Under the pieces are notes generated by a model, which was given only the letters and a program-made list of their open reading frames with translations, did not search any database and had not been told where the DNA came from. 64,000 nt of DNA, taken from NCBI GenBank assembly GCA_032622095.1, contig CP136063.1, forward strand, positions 213,733,982-213,797,981, written 5' to 3'. Each line of letters begins with the position of its first letter. Positions within the stretch are counted from its first letter, which is position 1. Below are positions 8,751-21,600 of the stretch, piece after piece. The DNA comes from Siphonodentalium dalli. Lineage: Eukaryota > Mollusca > Scaphopoda > Gadilida > Siphonodentaliidae. Position numbers and translations under genes: made by a program.

Positions 8751-10950
8751 TCTGGCCGGCGAGTCGAAGTCGGTTCTGGTTCATCCGGAATAGACCCCTC
8801 AATGGTCACGCCATCAATTCCCCAATACAATAAACACTTTCCAGTCAACAACACAAATAGACTTATCTCACAGAACTCATAAAAAACGCGAGGTCGATCA
8901 AGTTACTAACATAGTCAAGTCACACGGATAGTAAGTATACTAATCAACTCTCTTCTAGCTACACACGGAACAACACACAGGAAATTATATCAGTCATCCA
9001 CACCTGGAAGACAGGTAATTATGAATTATATTTCAAAGGGATCTTTGAGACGTACTGCTCATCGACAGGATATCACTGTGAATTGGCCACGCCCTCCTGT
9101 AGTAATGCAAGTCCTGAATAAATTCCAATGTTAGATCTCAGTATAAACAACTCATTGTGTATGTACTAACCCATCCATGCAAAATCCGCAATATCGACCG
9201 TCTAACAAGACTAACAATAATATTAAAACGTAGGGTAGCGGGCTCAGGTCCTAGATGGCTCCTTGGGCGCTGATGAGTGTCGTCGGGCGGCATAGATACG
9301 CCTGTCGTGGCCGTAGTATAAGCCATTGAGTAATTATCTCGTTCAAACAATCAACGACTAACCTGCTAACCGTATATATAAAATAAACTGATAAAATTAT
9401 CCAACACACCAAATACAATTTGTACGGGTGACCGCACGTATTAACGGAGCTTGCCTTTACACGTTTTTTGTTGTTTGCCTGTGTGGCCGTAATATAAGTT
9501 AACAATAATTATCTCCTTCAAACTGACTAACAATCACATACACATTTTAAATACATGCTTTCACCCACACCCGTGCGTACAGGAAGACATAATTATCAGC
9601 AACAACACTCGGTACTCAAACCTTCAGAGACATACCACCAACACAGTCCGGCCTCAGCTGCTTCCTCATCTGCGCATCTCAACACAATCAGTTCAACGGG
9701 TTCTGAGACCTACACAGGAGTGTAATGCGGGCATTGCACCACCGAGAGTTGGGGAGCCCCGACCGACCTTAAGTCAACCGGCCGGCATTGCACACCCTTC
9801 CTAGAGCTGAGACCGTAGTATAAGCCCTGAATACAACATACTAAGGCAACGGAGTTCATGCATGCACTAACTAGGACACTAGTTAACAACACACTAAATA
9901 AAAGATATCAACTAAGTTATAAACACACAACTCGTACTATAAACAAGGTAAGTCTTCTGGCTGGTCCGCCTTTGAAATCGGGGGGGGGGGGGGCTTTGCT
10001 TCCTGCTAGGGTAGCATGTGTCCCATACTCTACAGGCAAACATCAAATGACTATTAAACACTCACAACCAAACTCAACAAACGTTCATCAGCGGCACTAT
10101 GGCATTCAAAGTGGGTTGTAGGAGAGGGCTTACACCCTTTCCCGGGGGGATCATTCCAAACCCAAACTCCAAACCTAGTTTAATTTAATTTCTTTGGAAA
10201 TATTAACACGAATATTGTTGATTTCCCTATATGTACTTTTGGACTGAAGGTTAGCAGTACGGTTATTGGTATAGGGCAGTCCAACTTTAATGATTTATGA
10301 CGCAACATCGACAACCCCGTGTACGTGGTATCGCCAAACCCGAGGGTATCACCAAACCCGAGAATTGAGGTTTTGATAAATGAACATATCTTCCCTAAGA
10401 TGAAGCTATATATCTCCCAGCTAAATGGTGATATCCACTACTCAAAACATAGTTTCGCTAAGCGAAATGTTCCCTCAATGGGATAGCGACCATAGCTTGC
10501 TGTTATCATAAAAAGTAGACACGTTTTTACGTTAGCTAGTTCGTTTGAAACATAATTATCAGCCATAGATGTCGGATAATGCGTGTGTAAATAGAAAAAT
10601 ATATGTTTAATTAGCCATAAAATTGTCTAGCCTGCAGAGCGGTTCGAAAAAATACTATTTGCGTCCAAGTGTGGGTACCCACCATAATTTCGGGTATCAA
10701 CGCCGCAGATCGAGATGTCGCCAAACACAGATCTGGGATGTCAAAGATGCGAATGATATACTTCACATTTTGACCGTTTCTGCTTGAAAATATCCCAATT
10801 ATCATTTGGACAGGTATATGTTTCTCAAGACAAAGGTTGAACAAGTTCCTATATATATCCAATATATTTTATATTATAATTTATATTTATAGGTTATAAT
10901 ATGATCATGGTGGCGTTACCATTTCTGACTATGGTTTTCTTGTATAGCAC
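8751..10950. other. Duplicated flank without recognised genes
   Basis: A block with GTGGCCGTAGTATAAGCC and a following AATTATCTC..TTCAAAC recurs loosely near 9310, 9485 and 9810. A G14 run lies at 9980-9993, against GGGGGGGGAGG in the partner copy. It may include more LINE 3' UTR or another old element. No open frame with recognisable motifs. Confidence 0.4.
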
Positions 10951-11030
10951 TGCGCTCCGTGGTCCAGTGGTTAGCGTGTCGGACTTGTATTCGCTGTAAA
11001 CACATCAATATAGGTTCGCAGCGCGTCGCC
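10951..11030 (+). repeat. tRNA-like SINE head or tRNA relic
   Basis: GTGGTCCAGTGGTTAGCGTG (10959-10978) fits a Pol III A box within a D-arm context. TAGGTTCGCAGCG (11011-11023) resembles a B box. The anticodon arm is not foldable, so this is not a working tRNA. A copy lies at 45413-45492. Confidence 0.5.
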
Positions 11031-12160
11031 GGTCATTGAGTTTCCACATAGCCACAGTGTATAAACCGTACAAACATTAAATCGGAAGTTGTTTTCGAAA
11101 AGACGAAAAATGCTATTTTTAGAACGTAAATGTGGCAGAAATATCACAACAACACCACAAAATCCAGGTTTCAGACGGACACACGGTCGCACCACATCTA
11201 TAAACGTAATTATAAATTGTACATACACATTTGCCGGTCGTAAGCGGGCTCCATAATCATTGGTTCTACTTCCAGCCGTTGTTCTTCCAGCCACGCATTT
11301 ACAACCGTTAAAGATGGTGTATCCCTTCCCATAACCAGTTTATACATATTCCTTGGTATAAACTAATAAATATTAATCGATGACCCATGGAAACGCTTAT
11401 ATCAATTAATATTGATCGTTTTCCAATGTGCATGCAATCAATTTGATAAATTTTGCCACTCGTGAAAATGTTCGGAGCAGAGCAAGCGGGTTATGTGATC
11501 GCCTGGAAGTTTCATGACGGTCTGTTCTAAAATATTAACGAAAAATGTCCTAATTGATTATCACATTATATAAGAACATATCAATACACAATCGATATTA
11601 ATTGACACAATCGTTTCCGGACAGGTGTTTTCGACTGATATTTATTATTTTATAACACATCAACTATACAAAACGTATTTAGGAAGAGATAATCCATCCT
11701 TAAAACTCAAGGGATACGCACCATATCGGCAGTTCAGTACAGGTACATATTCATTGGCTTTATATACAATAAACAGAAATAGTATGTGGTGTCAACGTAT
11801 ACTAATGTGATCCAGACTTGGGATCACTATCAGAATATTAGGGCGACAAACCCGAGCGCGATTCAATTCAACATTGGTTCAATTCTAGTTATGTTTGTTG
11901 ATCGACATGTAGATATTACAGACAAGATACATATGCCATCACATTCAATTATGACATATAATGACAATAAATTTCACACGAGGAATACATTAGTGATTAT
12001 ATTTTGGTAAGTTTCCGTTCGGGTGATAATTCCAGAGTTCTCATATGGTCAGGGATGTAGATATTTTATAAATAGAGGTGAGTACATGGAGTATCAGTGT
12101 TATAGCCTCAAGTGGACTTGCCGAAAATATCTGGACTTTCCTTATGATAGCTGAGAGATT
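11031..12160. other. Duplicated flank; contains a fragment of the 459-bp repeat
   Basis: 11053-11254 corresponds to the outer part of the inverted repeat at 45515-45716. Then the deletion joint at 11254/11255. The rest shows no gene. Confidence 0.5.
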
Positions 12161-12440
12161 TTTATCAATGTTGGTGCCCCTCTCCCTTTCAGTGCACCCC
12201 TGACTCGAATGACGCAACTTTTGACAGCTTCAAGCCACCCCATTAGACTCATGATACCGTGTGGATGATATTGTATAAGTTTTTGTATAAAATTGGCGAG
12301 TGTACAAATTCGTATCAAATTTATGGGCCCCCATATCTTTCACCCAAACAGCACCAATTTGGCGTATCTAAACCACACGATTAGTTTCTCGTATCACAAT
12401 GAATATGTATCAATCTTGTGGAAATCAGCGCTAAACATAT
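12161..12440 (-). repeat. Inverted fragment of the about 138-bp Helitron monomer array
   Basis: Read on the minus strand it matches the 35750-35990 region in order: GCTGATTTCCACAAGATTG, ATACATATTC, GTGTGGTTTAGAT, CCAAATTGGTGC, then AAATTTGATACGAATTTGTA and CTCGCCAATTTT. It lies exactly at the end of the segmental duplication and just before the satellite. Confidence 0.7.
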
Positions 12441-12634
12441 TGTTCGTCTTTTTTGCGTTCCTCTCACCCCTATTAGTCGGGGAGCCAATAAGGTCCACCT
12501 GCACCACCAAATTTAATTTAATTCAATCAACCACAGCCAAGCGTGTTTCATTTTGCGCTCCGCGTGTATAATGTTAATGATGTTCTTGGTATATACAGTG
12601 GGCCATGGGCCATGGGCGTTTTATTTATAGAAAC

Positions 12635-15600
12635 GGGTCCTACTGAATTGTTATGATGATGGTGGGTCCTACTGAATTGCTATGGTGCTGGTGGTTCGTA
12701 CCGAACTGTTATGATGATGGTGGGTCCTACTGAATTGTTATGATGATGGTGGGTCCTACTGAACTGTTATGCTGATGATGGGTCCTACTGAATTGTTATG
12801 ATGATGGTGGGTCCTACTGAATTGTTATGATGATGGTGGGTCCTACTGAATTGTTATGATGATGGTGGGTCCTACTGAATTGTTATGATGATGATGGGTC
12901 CTACTGAACTGTTATGATGATGGTGGGTCCTACTGAATTGTTATGATGATGGTGGGTCCTACTGAATTGTTATGATGATGGTGGGTCCTACTGAACTGTT
13001 ATGATGATGATGGGTCCTACTGAAATGTTATGATGATGATGGGTCCTACTGAATTGTTATGATGATGATGGGTCCTACTGAACTGTTATGATGATGATGG
13101 GTCCTACTGAATTGTTATGATGATGATGGGTCCTACTGAACTGTTATGATGATGGTGGGTCCTACTGAACTTCTATGTTGATGGTGGGTCCTACTGAATT
13201 GTTATGATGATGGTGGGTCCTACTGAATTGTTATGATGATGGTGGGTCCTACTGAACTGTTATGATGATGGTGGGTCCTACTGAACTTCTATGTTGATGG
13301 TGGGTCCTACTGAATTGTTATGATGATGGTGGGTCCTACTGAATTGTTATGATGATGGTGGGTCCTACTGAACTGTTATGATGATGGTGGGTCCTACTGA
13401 ACTTCTATGTTGATGGTGGGTCCTACTGAATTGTTATGATGACGGTGGGTCCTACTGAACTGTTATGATGATGATGGGTCCTACTGAAATGTTATGATGA
13501 TGATGGGTCCTACTGAACTGTTATGATGATGATGGGTCCTACTGAAATGTTATGATGATGATGGGTCCTACTGAATTGTTATGATGATGATGGGTCCTAC
13601 TGAACTGTTATGATGATGATGGGTCCTACTGAACTGTTATGATGATGATGGGTCCTACTGAATTGTTATGATGATGATGGGTCCTACTGAACTGTTATGA
13701 TGATGGTGGGTCCTACTGAACTTCTATGTTGATGGTGGGTCCTACTGAATTGTTATGATGATGGTGGGTCCTACTGAATTGTTATGATGATGGTGGGTCC
13801 TACTGAACTGTTATGATGATGGTGGGTCCTACTGAACTTCTATGTTGATGGTGGGTCCTACTGAATTGTTATGATGACGGTGGGTCCTACTGAACTGTTA
13901 TGATGATGGTGGGTCCTACTGAACTTCTATGTTGATGGTGGGTCCTACTGAATTGTTATGATGATGGTGGGTCCTACTGAATTGTTATGATGATGGTGGG
14001 TCCTACTGAACTGTTATGATGATGGTGGGTCCTACTGAACTTCTATGTTGATGGTGGGTCCTACTGAATTGTTATGATGATGGTGGGTCCTACTGAACTG
14101 TTATGATGATGGTGGGTCCTACTGAACTGTTATGATGATGGTGGGTCCTACTGAACTTCTATGTTGATGGAGGGTCCTACTGAATTGTTATGATGATGGT
14201 GGGTCCTACTGAATTGTTATGATGATGGTGGGTCCTACTGAATTGTTATGATGCTGGTGGGTCCTACTGAATTGTTATGATGATGGTGGGTCCTACTGAA
14301 CTGTTATGATGATGATGGGTCCTACTGAATTGGTATGATGATGATGGGTCCTACTGAACTGTTATGATGATGGTGGGTCCTACTGAATTGTTATGATGAT
14401 GATGGGTCCTACTGAATTGTTATGATGATGGTGGGTCCTACTGAATTGCTATGGTGCTGATGGGTCGTACTGAACTGTTATGATGATGGTGGGTCCTACT
14501 GAATTGTTATGATGATGGTGGGTCCTACTGAATTGTTATGATGATGGTGGGTCCTACTGAATTGTTATGATGATGATGGGTCCTACTGAACTGTTATGAT
14601 GATGGTGGGTCCTACTGAACTGTTATGATGATGGTGGGTCCTACTGAACTTCTATGTTGATGGTGGGTCCTACTGAATTACTGTTATGATGATGGTGGGT
14701 CCTACTGAATTGTTATGATGATGGTGGGTCCTACTGAATTGTTATGATGCTGGTGGGTCCTACTGAATTGTTATGATGATGGTGGGTCCTACTGAACTGT
14801 TATGATGATGATGGGTCCTACTGAATTGGTATGATGATGATGGGTCCTACTGAACTGTTATGATGATGGTGGGTCCTACTGAATTGTTATGATGATGATG
14901 GGTCCTACTGAATTGTTATGATGATGGTGGGTCCTACTGAATTGCTATGGTGCTGGTGGGTCGTACTGAACTGTTATGATGATGGTGGATCCTACTGAAT
15001 TGTTATGATGATGGTGGGTCCTACTGAATTGTTATGGTGATGGTGGGTCCTACTGAATTGTTATGATGATGCTGGGTCCTACTGAACTGTTATGATGATG
15101 GTGGGTCCTACTGAACTGTTATGATGATGGTGGGTCCTACTGAACTTCTATGTTGATGGTGGGTCCTACTGAATTGTTATGATGATGGTGGGTCCTACTG
15201 AATTGTTATGATGATGGTGGGTCCTACTGAATTGTTATGATGCTGGTGGGTCCTACTGAATTGTTATGATGATGGTGGGTCCTACTGAACTGTTATGATG
15301 ATGATGGGTCCTACTGAATTGGTTTGATGATGATGGGTCCTACTGAACTGTTATGATGATGGTGGGTCCTACTGAATTGTTATGATGATGGTGGGTCCTA
15401 CTGAATTGTTATGATGATGGTGGGTCCTACTGAACGTCTATGTTTTGCTGGTGGGTCCTACTGAATTGTTATGATGATGGTGGGTCCTACTGAATTGCTA
15501 TGGTGCTGGTGGATCGTACTGAACTGTTATGATGATGGTGGGTCCTACTGCATTGTTATGATGATGGCGGGTCCTACTGAATTGTTATGATGATGGTGGG

Positions 15601-18600
15601 TCCTACTGAATTGTTATGATGATGGTGGGTCCTACTGAATTGTTATGATGATGGTGGGTCCTACTGAATTGTTATGATGATGGTGGGTCCTACTGAATTG
15701 TTATGATGATGGTGGGTCCTACTGAACGTCTATGTTTTGCTGGTGGGTCCTACTGAATTGTTATGATGATGGTGGGTCCTACTGAATTGTTATGATGATG
15801 GTGGGTCCTACTGAATTGTTATGATGATGGTGGGTCCTACTGAACGTCTATGTTTGGCTGGTGGGTCCTACTGAATTGTTATGATGATGGTGGGTCCTAC
15901 TGAATTGTTATGATGACGGTGGGTCCTACTGAATTGTTATAATGATGGTGGGTCCTACTGAATTGTTATGATGATGGTGGGTCCTACTAAATTGTTATGA
16001 TGATGGTGGGTCCTACTGAATTGTTATGATGATGGTGGGTCCTACTGAACGTCTATGTTTGGCTGGTGGGTCCTACTGAATTGTTATGATGATGGTGGGT
16101 CCTACTGAATTGTTATGATGACGGTGGGTCCTACTGAATTGTTATAATGATGGTGGATCCTACTGAATTGTTATGATGATGGTGGGTCCTACTGAATTGT
16201 TATGATAATGGTGGGTCCTACTGAATTGTTATGATGATGGTGGGTCCTACTGAATTGTTATGATAATGGTGGGTCCTACTGAATTGTTATGATGATGGTG
16301 GGTCCTACTGAATTGTTATGATGACGGTGGGTCCTACTGAATTGTTATAATGATGGTGGGTCCTACTGAACTGTTATGATGATGATGGGTCCTACTGAAT
16401 TGGTATGATGATGATGGGTCCTACTGAACTGTTATGATGATGGTGGGTCATACTGAACGTCTATGTTTTGCTGGTGGGTCCTACTGAATTGTTATGATGA
16501 CGGTGGGTCATACTGAACGTCTATGTTTTGCTGGTGGGTCCTACTGAATTGTTATGATGATGGTGGGTCCTACTGAATTGTTATGATGATGGTGGGTCCT
16601 ACTGAATTGTTATGATGATGGTGGGTCCTACTGAATTGTTATAATGATGGTGGGTCCTACTGAATTGTTATGATGATGATGGGTCCTACTGAACTGTTAT
16701 GATGATGGTGGGTCCCACTGAACTGTTATGATGATGGTGGGTCCTACTGAACTTCTATGTTGATGGTGGGTCCTACTGAATTGTTATGATGATGGTGGGT
16801 CCTACTGAATTGTTATGATGATGGTGGGTCCTACTGAATTGTTATGATGCTGGTGGGTCCTACTGAATTGTTATGATGATGGTGGGTCCTACTGAACTGT
16901 TATGATGATGATGGGTCCTACTGAATTGGTATGATGATGATGGGTCCTACTGAACTGTTATGATGATGGTGGGTCCTACTGAATTGTTATGATGATGATG
17001 GGTCCTACTGAATTGTTATGATGATGGTGGGTCCTACTGAATTGCTATGGTGCCGGTGGGTCCTACTGAATTGTTATGATGATGGTGGGTCCTACTGAAT
17101 TGCTATGGTGCTGGTGGGTCGTACTGAACTGTTATGATGATGGTGGGTCCTACTGAATTGTTATGATGTTGGTGGGTCCTACTGAATTGTTATGATGATG
17201 GTGGGTCCTACTGAATTGTTATGATGATGATGGGTCCTACTGAACTGTTATGATGATGGTGGGTCCTACTGAACTGTTATGATGATGGTGGGTCCTACTG
17301 AACTTCTATGTTGATGGTGGGTCCTACTGAATTGTTATGATGATGGTGGGTCCTACTGAATTGTTATGATGATGGTGGGTCCTACTGAATTGTTATGATG
17401 CTGGTGGGTCCTACTGAATTGTTATGATGATGGTGGGTCCTACTGAACTGTTATGATGATGATGGGTCCTACTGAATTGGTAAGATGATGATGGGTCCTA
17501 CTGAACTGTTATGATGATGGTGGGTCCTACTGAATTGTTATGATGATGATGGGTCCTACTGAATTGTTATGATGATGGTGGGTCCTACTGAATTGCTATG
17601 GTGCCGGTGGGTCCTACTGAATTGTTATGATGATGGTGGGTCCTACTGAATTGCTATGGTGCTGGTGGGTCGTACTGAACTGTTATGATGATGGTGGGTC
17701 CTACTGCATTGTTATGATGATGGTGGGTCCTACTGAATTGTTATGATGATGGTGGGTCCTACTGAATTGTTATGATGATGGTGGGTCCTACTGAATTGTT
17801 ATGATGATGGTGGGTCCTACTCAATTGTTATGATGATGGTGGGTCCTACTGAACGTCTATGTTTTGCTGGTGGGTCCTACTGAATTGTTATGATGATGGT
17901 GGGTCCTACTGAATTGTTATGATGATGGTGGGTCCTACTGAATTGTTATGATGATGGTGGGTCCTACTGAACGTCTATGTTTGGCTGGTGGGTCCTACTG
18001 AATTGTTATGATGATGGTGGGTCCTACTGAATTGTTATGACGATGGTGGGTCCTACTGAACGTCTATATTTTGCTGGTGGGTCCTACTGAATTGTTATGA
18101 TGATGGTGGGTCCTACTGAATTGTTATGATGGTGGGTCCTACTGAATTGTTATGATCATGGTGGGTCCTACTGAACGTCTATATTTTGCTGGTGGGTCCT
18201 ACTGAATTGTTATGATGATGGTGGGTCCTACTGAATTGTTATGATGGTGGGTCCTACTGAATTGTTATGATGATGATGGGTCCTACTGAATTGTTATGAT
18301 GATGGTGGGTCCTACTGAATTGTTATGATGATGGTGGGTCCTACTGAATTGTTATGATGATGGTGGGTCCTACTGAATTGTTATGATGATGGTGGGTCCT
18401 ACTGAATTGTTATGATGATGGTGGGTCATACTGAATTGTTATGATGATGATGGGTTCTACTGAATTGTTATGATGATGGTGGGTCCTACTGAATTGTTAT
18501 GATGATGGTGGGTCCTACTGAATTGTTATGATGATGGTGGGTCCTACTGAATTGTTATGATGATGGTGGGTCCTACTGAATTGTTACGATGATGATGGGT

Positions 18601-21600
18601 CCTACTGAATTGTTATGATGATGGTGGGTCCTACTGAACGTCTATGTTTTTCTGGTGGGTCCTACTGAATTGTTATGATGATGGTGGGTCCTACTGAATT
18701 GTTATGATGATGGTGGGTCCTACTGAATTGTTATGATGATGGTGGGTCCTACTGAACGTCTATGTTTGGCTGGTGTGTCCTACTGAATTGTTATGATGAT
18801 GGTGGGTCCTACTGAATTGTTATGATGATGGTGGGTCCTACTGAATTGTTATGATGATGGTGGGTCCTACTGAATTGTTATGATGATGGTGGGTCCTACT
18901 GAACGTCTATATTTTGCCGGTGGGTCCTACTGAATGGTTATGATGGCGGTGGGTCATACTGAACGTCTATGTTTTGCTGGTGGGTCCTACTGAATTGTTA
19001 TGATGATGGTGGGTCCTACTGAATTGTTATGATGATGGTGGGTCCTACTGAACGTCTATATCTTGCTGGTGGGTCCTACTGAATTGTTATGATGATGGTG
19101 GGTCCTACTGAATTGTTATGATGATGGTGGGTCCTACTGAATTGTTATGATCATGGTGGGTCCTACTGAACGTCTATATTTTGCTGGTGGGTCCTACTGA
19201 ATTGTTATGATGATGGTGGGTCCTACTGAATTGCTATGGTGCTGGTGGATCGTACTGAACTGTTATGATGATGGTGGGTCCTACTGCATTGTTATGATGA
19301 TGGCGGGTCCTACTGAATTGTTATGATGATGGTGGGTCCTACTGAATTGTTATGATGATGGTGGGTCCTACTGAATTGTTATGATGATGGTGGGTCCTAC
19401 TGAATTGTTATGATGATGGTGGGTCCTACTGAATTGTTATGATGATGGTGGGTCCTACTGAACGTCTATGTTTTGCTGGTGGGTCCTACTGAATTGTTAT
19501 GATGATGGTGGGTCCTACTGAATTGTTATGATGATGGTGGGTCCTACTGAATTGTTATGATGATGGTGGGTCCTACTGAACGTCTATATTTGGCTGGTGG
19601 GTCCTACTGAATTGTTATGATGATGGTGGGTCCTACTGAATTGTTATGATGACGGTGGGTCCTACTGAATTGTTATAATGATTGTGGGTCCTACTGAATT
19701 GTTATGATGATGGTGGGTCCTACTGAATTGTTATGATGATGGTGGGTCCTACTGAATTGTTATGATGATGGTGGGTCCTACTGAACGTCTATGTTTGGCT
19801 GGTGGGTCCTACTGAATTGTTATGATGATGGTGGGTCCTACTGAATTGTTATGATGACGGTGGGTCCTACTGAATTGTTATAATGATGGTGGGTCCTACT
19901 GAATTGTTATGATGATGGTGGGTCCTACTGAATTGTTATGATAATGGTGGGTCCTACTGAATTGTTATGATGATGGTGGGTCCTACTGAACGTCTATGTT
20001 TGGCTGGTGGGTCCTACTGAATTGTTATGATGATGGTGGGTCCTACTGAATTGTTATGATGACGGTGGGTCCTACTGAATTGTTATAATGATGGTGGGTC
20101 CTACTGAACTGTTATGATGATGATGGGTCCTACTGAATTGGTATGATGATGATGGGTCCTACTGAACTGTTATGATGATGGTGGGTCATACTGAACGTCT
20201 ATGTTTTGCTGGTGGGTCCTACTGAATTGTTATGATGACGGTGGGTCATACTGAACGTCTATGTTTTGCTGGTGGGTCCTACTGAATTGTTATGATGATG
20301 GTTGGTCCTACTGAATTGTTATGATGATGGTGGGTCCTACTGAATTGTTATGATGATGGTGGGTCCTACTGAATTGTTATAATGATGGTGGGTCCTACTG
20401 AATTGTTATGATGATGGTGGGTCCTACTGAATTGTTATGATGATGGTGGGTCCTACTGAATTGTTATGATGATGGTGGGTCCTACTGAACGTCTATGTTT
20501 GGCTGGTGGGTCCTACTGAATTGTTATGATGATGGTGGGTCCTACTGAATTGTTATGACGATGGTGGGTCCTACTGAACGTCTATATTTTGCTGGTGGGT
20601 CCTACTGAATTGTTATGATGATGGTGGGTCCTACTGAATTGTTATGATGGTGGGTCCTACTGAATTGTTATGATCATGGTGGGTCCTACTGAACGTCTAT
20701 ATTTTGCTGGTGGGTCCTACTGAATTGTTATGATGATTGTGGGTCCTACTGAATTGTTATGATGGTGGGTCCTACTGAATTGTTATGATGATGATGGGTC
20801 CTACTGAATTGTTATGATGATGGTGGGTCCTACTGAATTGTTATGATGATGGTGGGTCCTACTGAATTGTTATGATGATGGTGGGTCCTACTGAATTGTT
20901 ATGATGATGGTGGGTCCTACTGAATTGTTATGATGATGGTGGGGTCATACTGAATTGTTATGATGATGATGGGTTCTACTGAATTGTTATGATGATGGTG
21001 GGTCCTACTGAATTGTTATGATGATGGTGGGTCCTACTGAATTGTTATGATGATGGTGGGTCCTACTGAATTGTTATGATGATGGTGGGTCCTACTGAAT
21101 TGTTACGATGATGATGGGTCCTACTGAATTGTTATGATGATGGTGGGTCCTACTGAACGTCTATGTTTTTCTGGTGGGTCCTACTGAATTGTTATGATGA
21201 TGGTGGGTCCTACTGAATTGTTATGATGATGGTGGGTCCTACTGAATTGTTATGATGATGGTGGGTCCTACTGAACGTCTATGTTTGGCTGGTGTGTCCT
21301 ACTGAATTGTTATGATGATGGTGGGTCCTACTGAATTGTTATGATGATGGTGGGTCCTACTGAATTGTTATGATGATGGTGGGTCCTACTGAATTGTTAT
21401 GATGATGGTGGGTCCTACTGAACGTCTATATTTTGCCGGTGGGTCCTACTGAATGGTTATGATGGCGGTGGGTCATACTGAACGTCTATGTTTTGCTGGT
21501 GGGTCCTACTGAATTGTTATGATGATGGTGGGTCCTACTGAATTGTTATGATGATGGTGGGTCCTACTGAACGTCTATATCTTGCTGGTGGGTCCTACTG

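Larger units (their letters stand above)
6693..12160 (+). repeat. Segmental duplication, copy 1 (partner 41156-45716 + 51277-52183)
   Basis: From CCACACACTCGC at 6693 the sequence follows 41156 onward with few differences, at an offset of 34462-34463 bp, up to 11254. From 11255 it continues at 51277 onward (offset 40022) up to about 12160. Copy 1 therefore lacks 5560 bp present in copy 2. The 5' breakpoint lies inside the LINE ORF. Confidence 0.95.

Noticed and set aside
10951-11030. Functional tRNA gene
   Set aside because: No clover-leaf: the anticodon arm cannot pair and the acceptor ends do not match.
11625-12010. Frames conserved between 11.6 kb and 51.6 kb
   Set aside because: Conservation is explained by the recent segmental duplication; no motif or codon bias.
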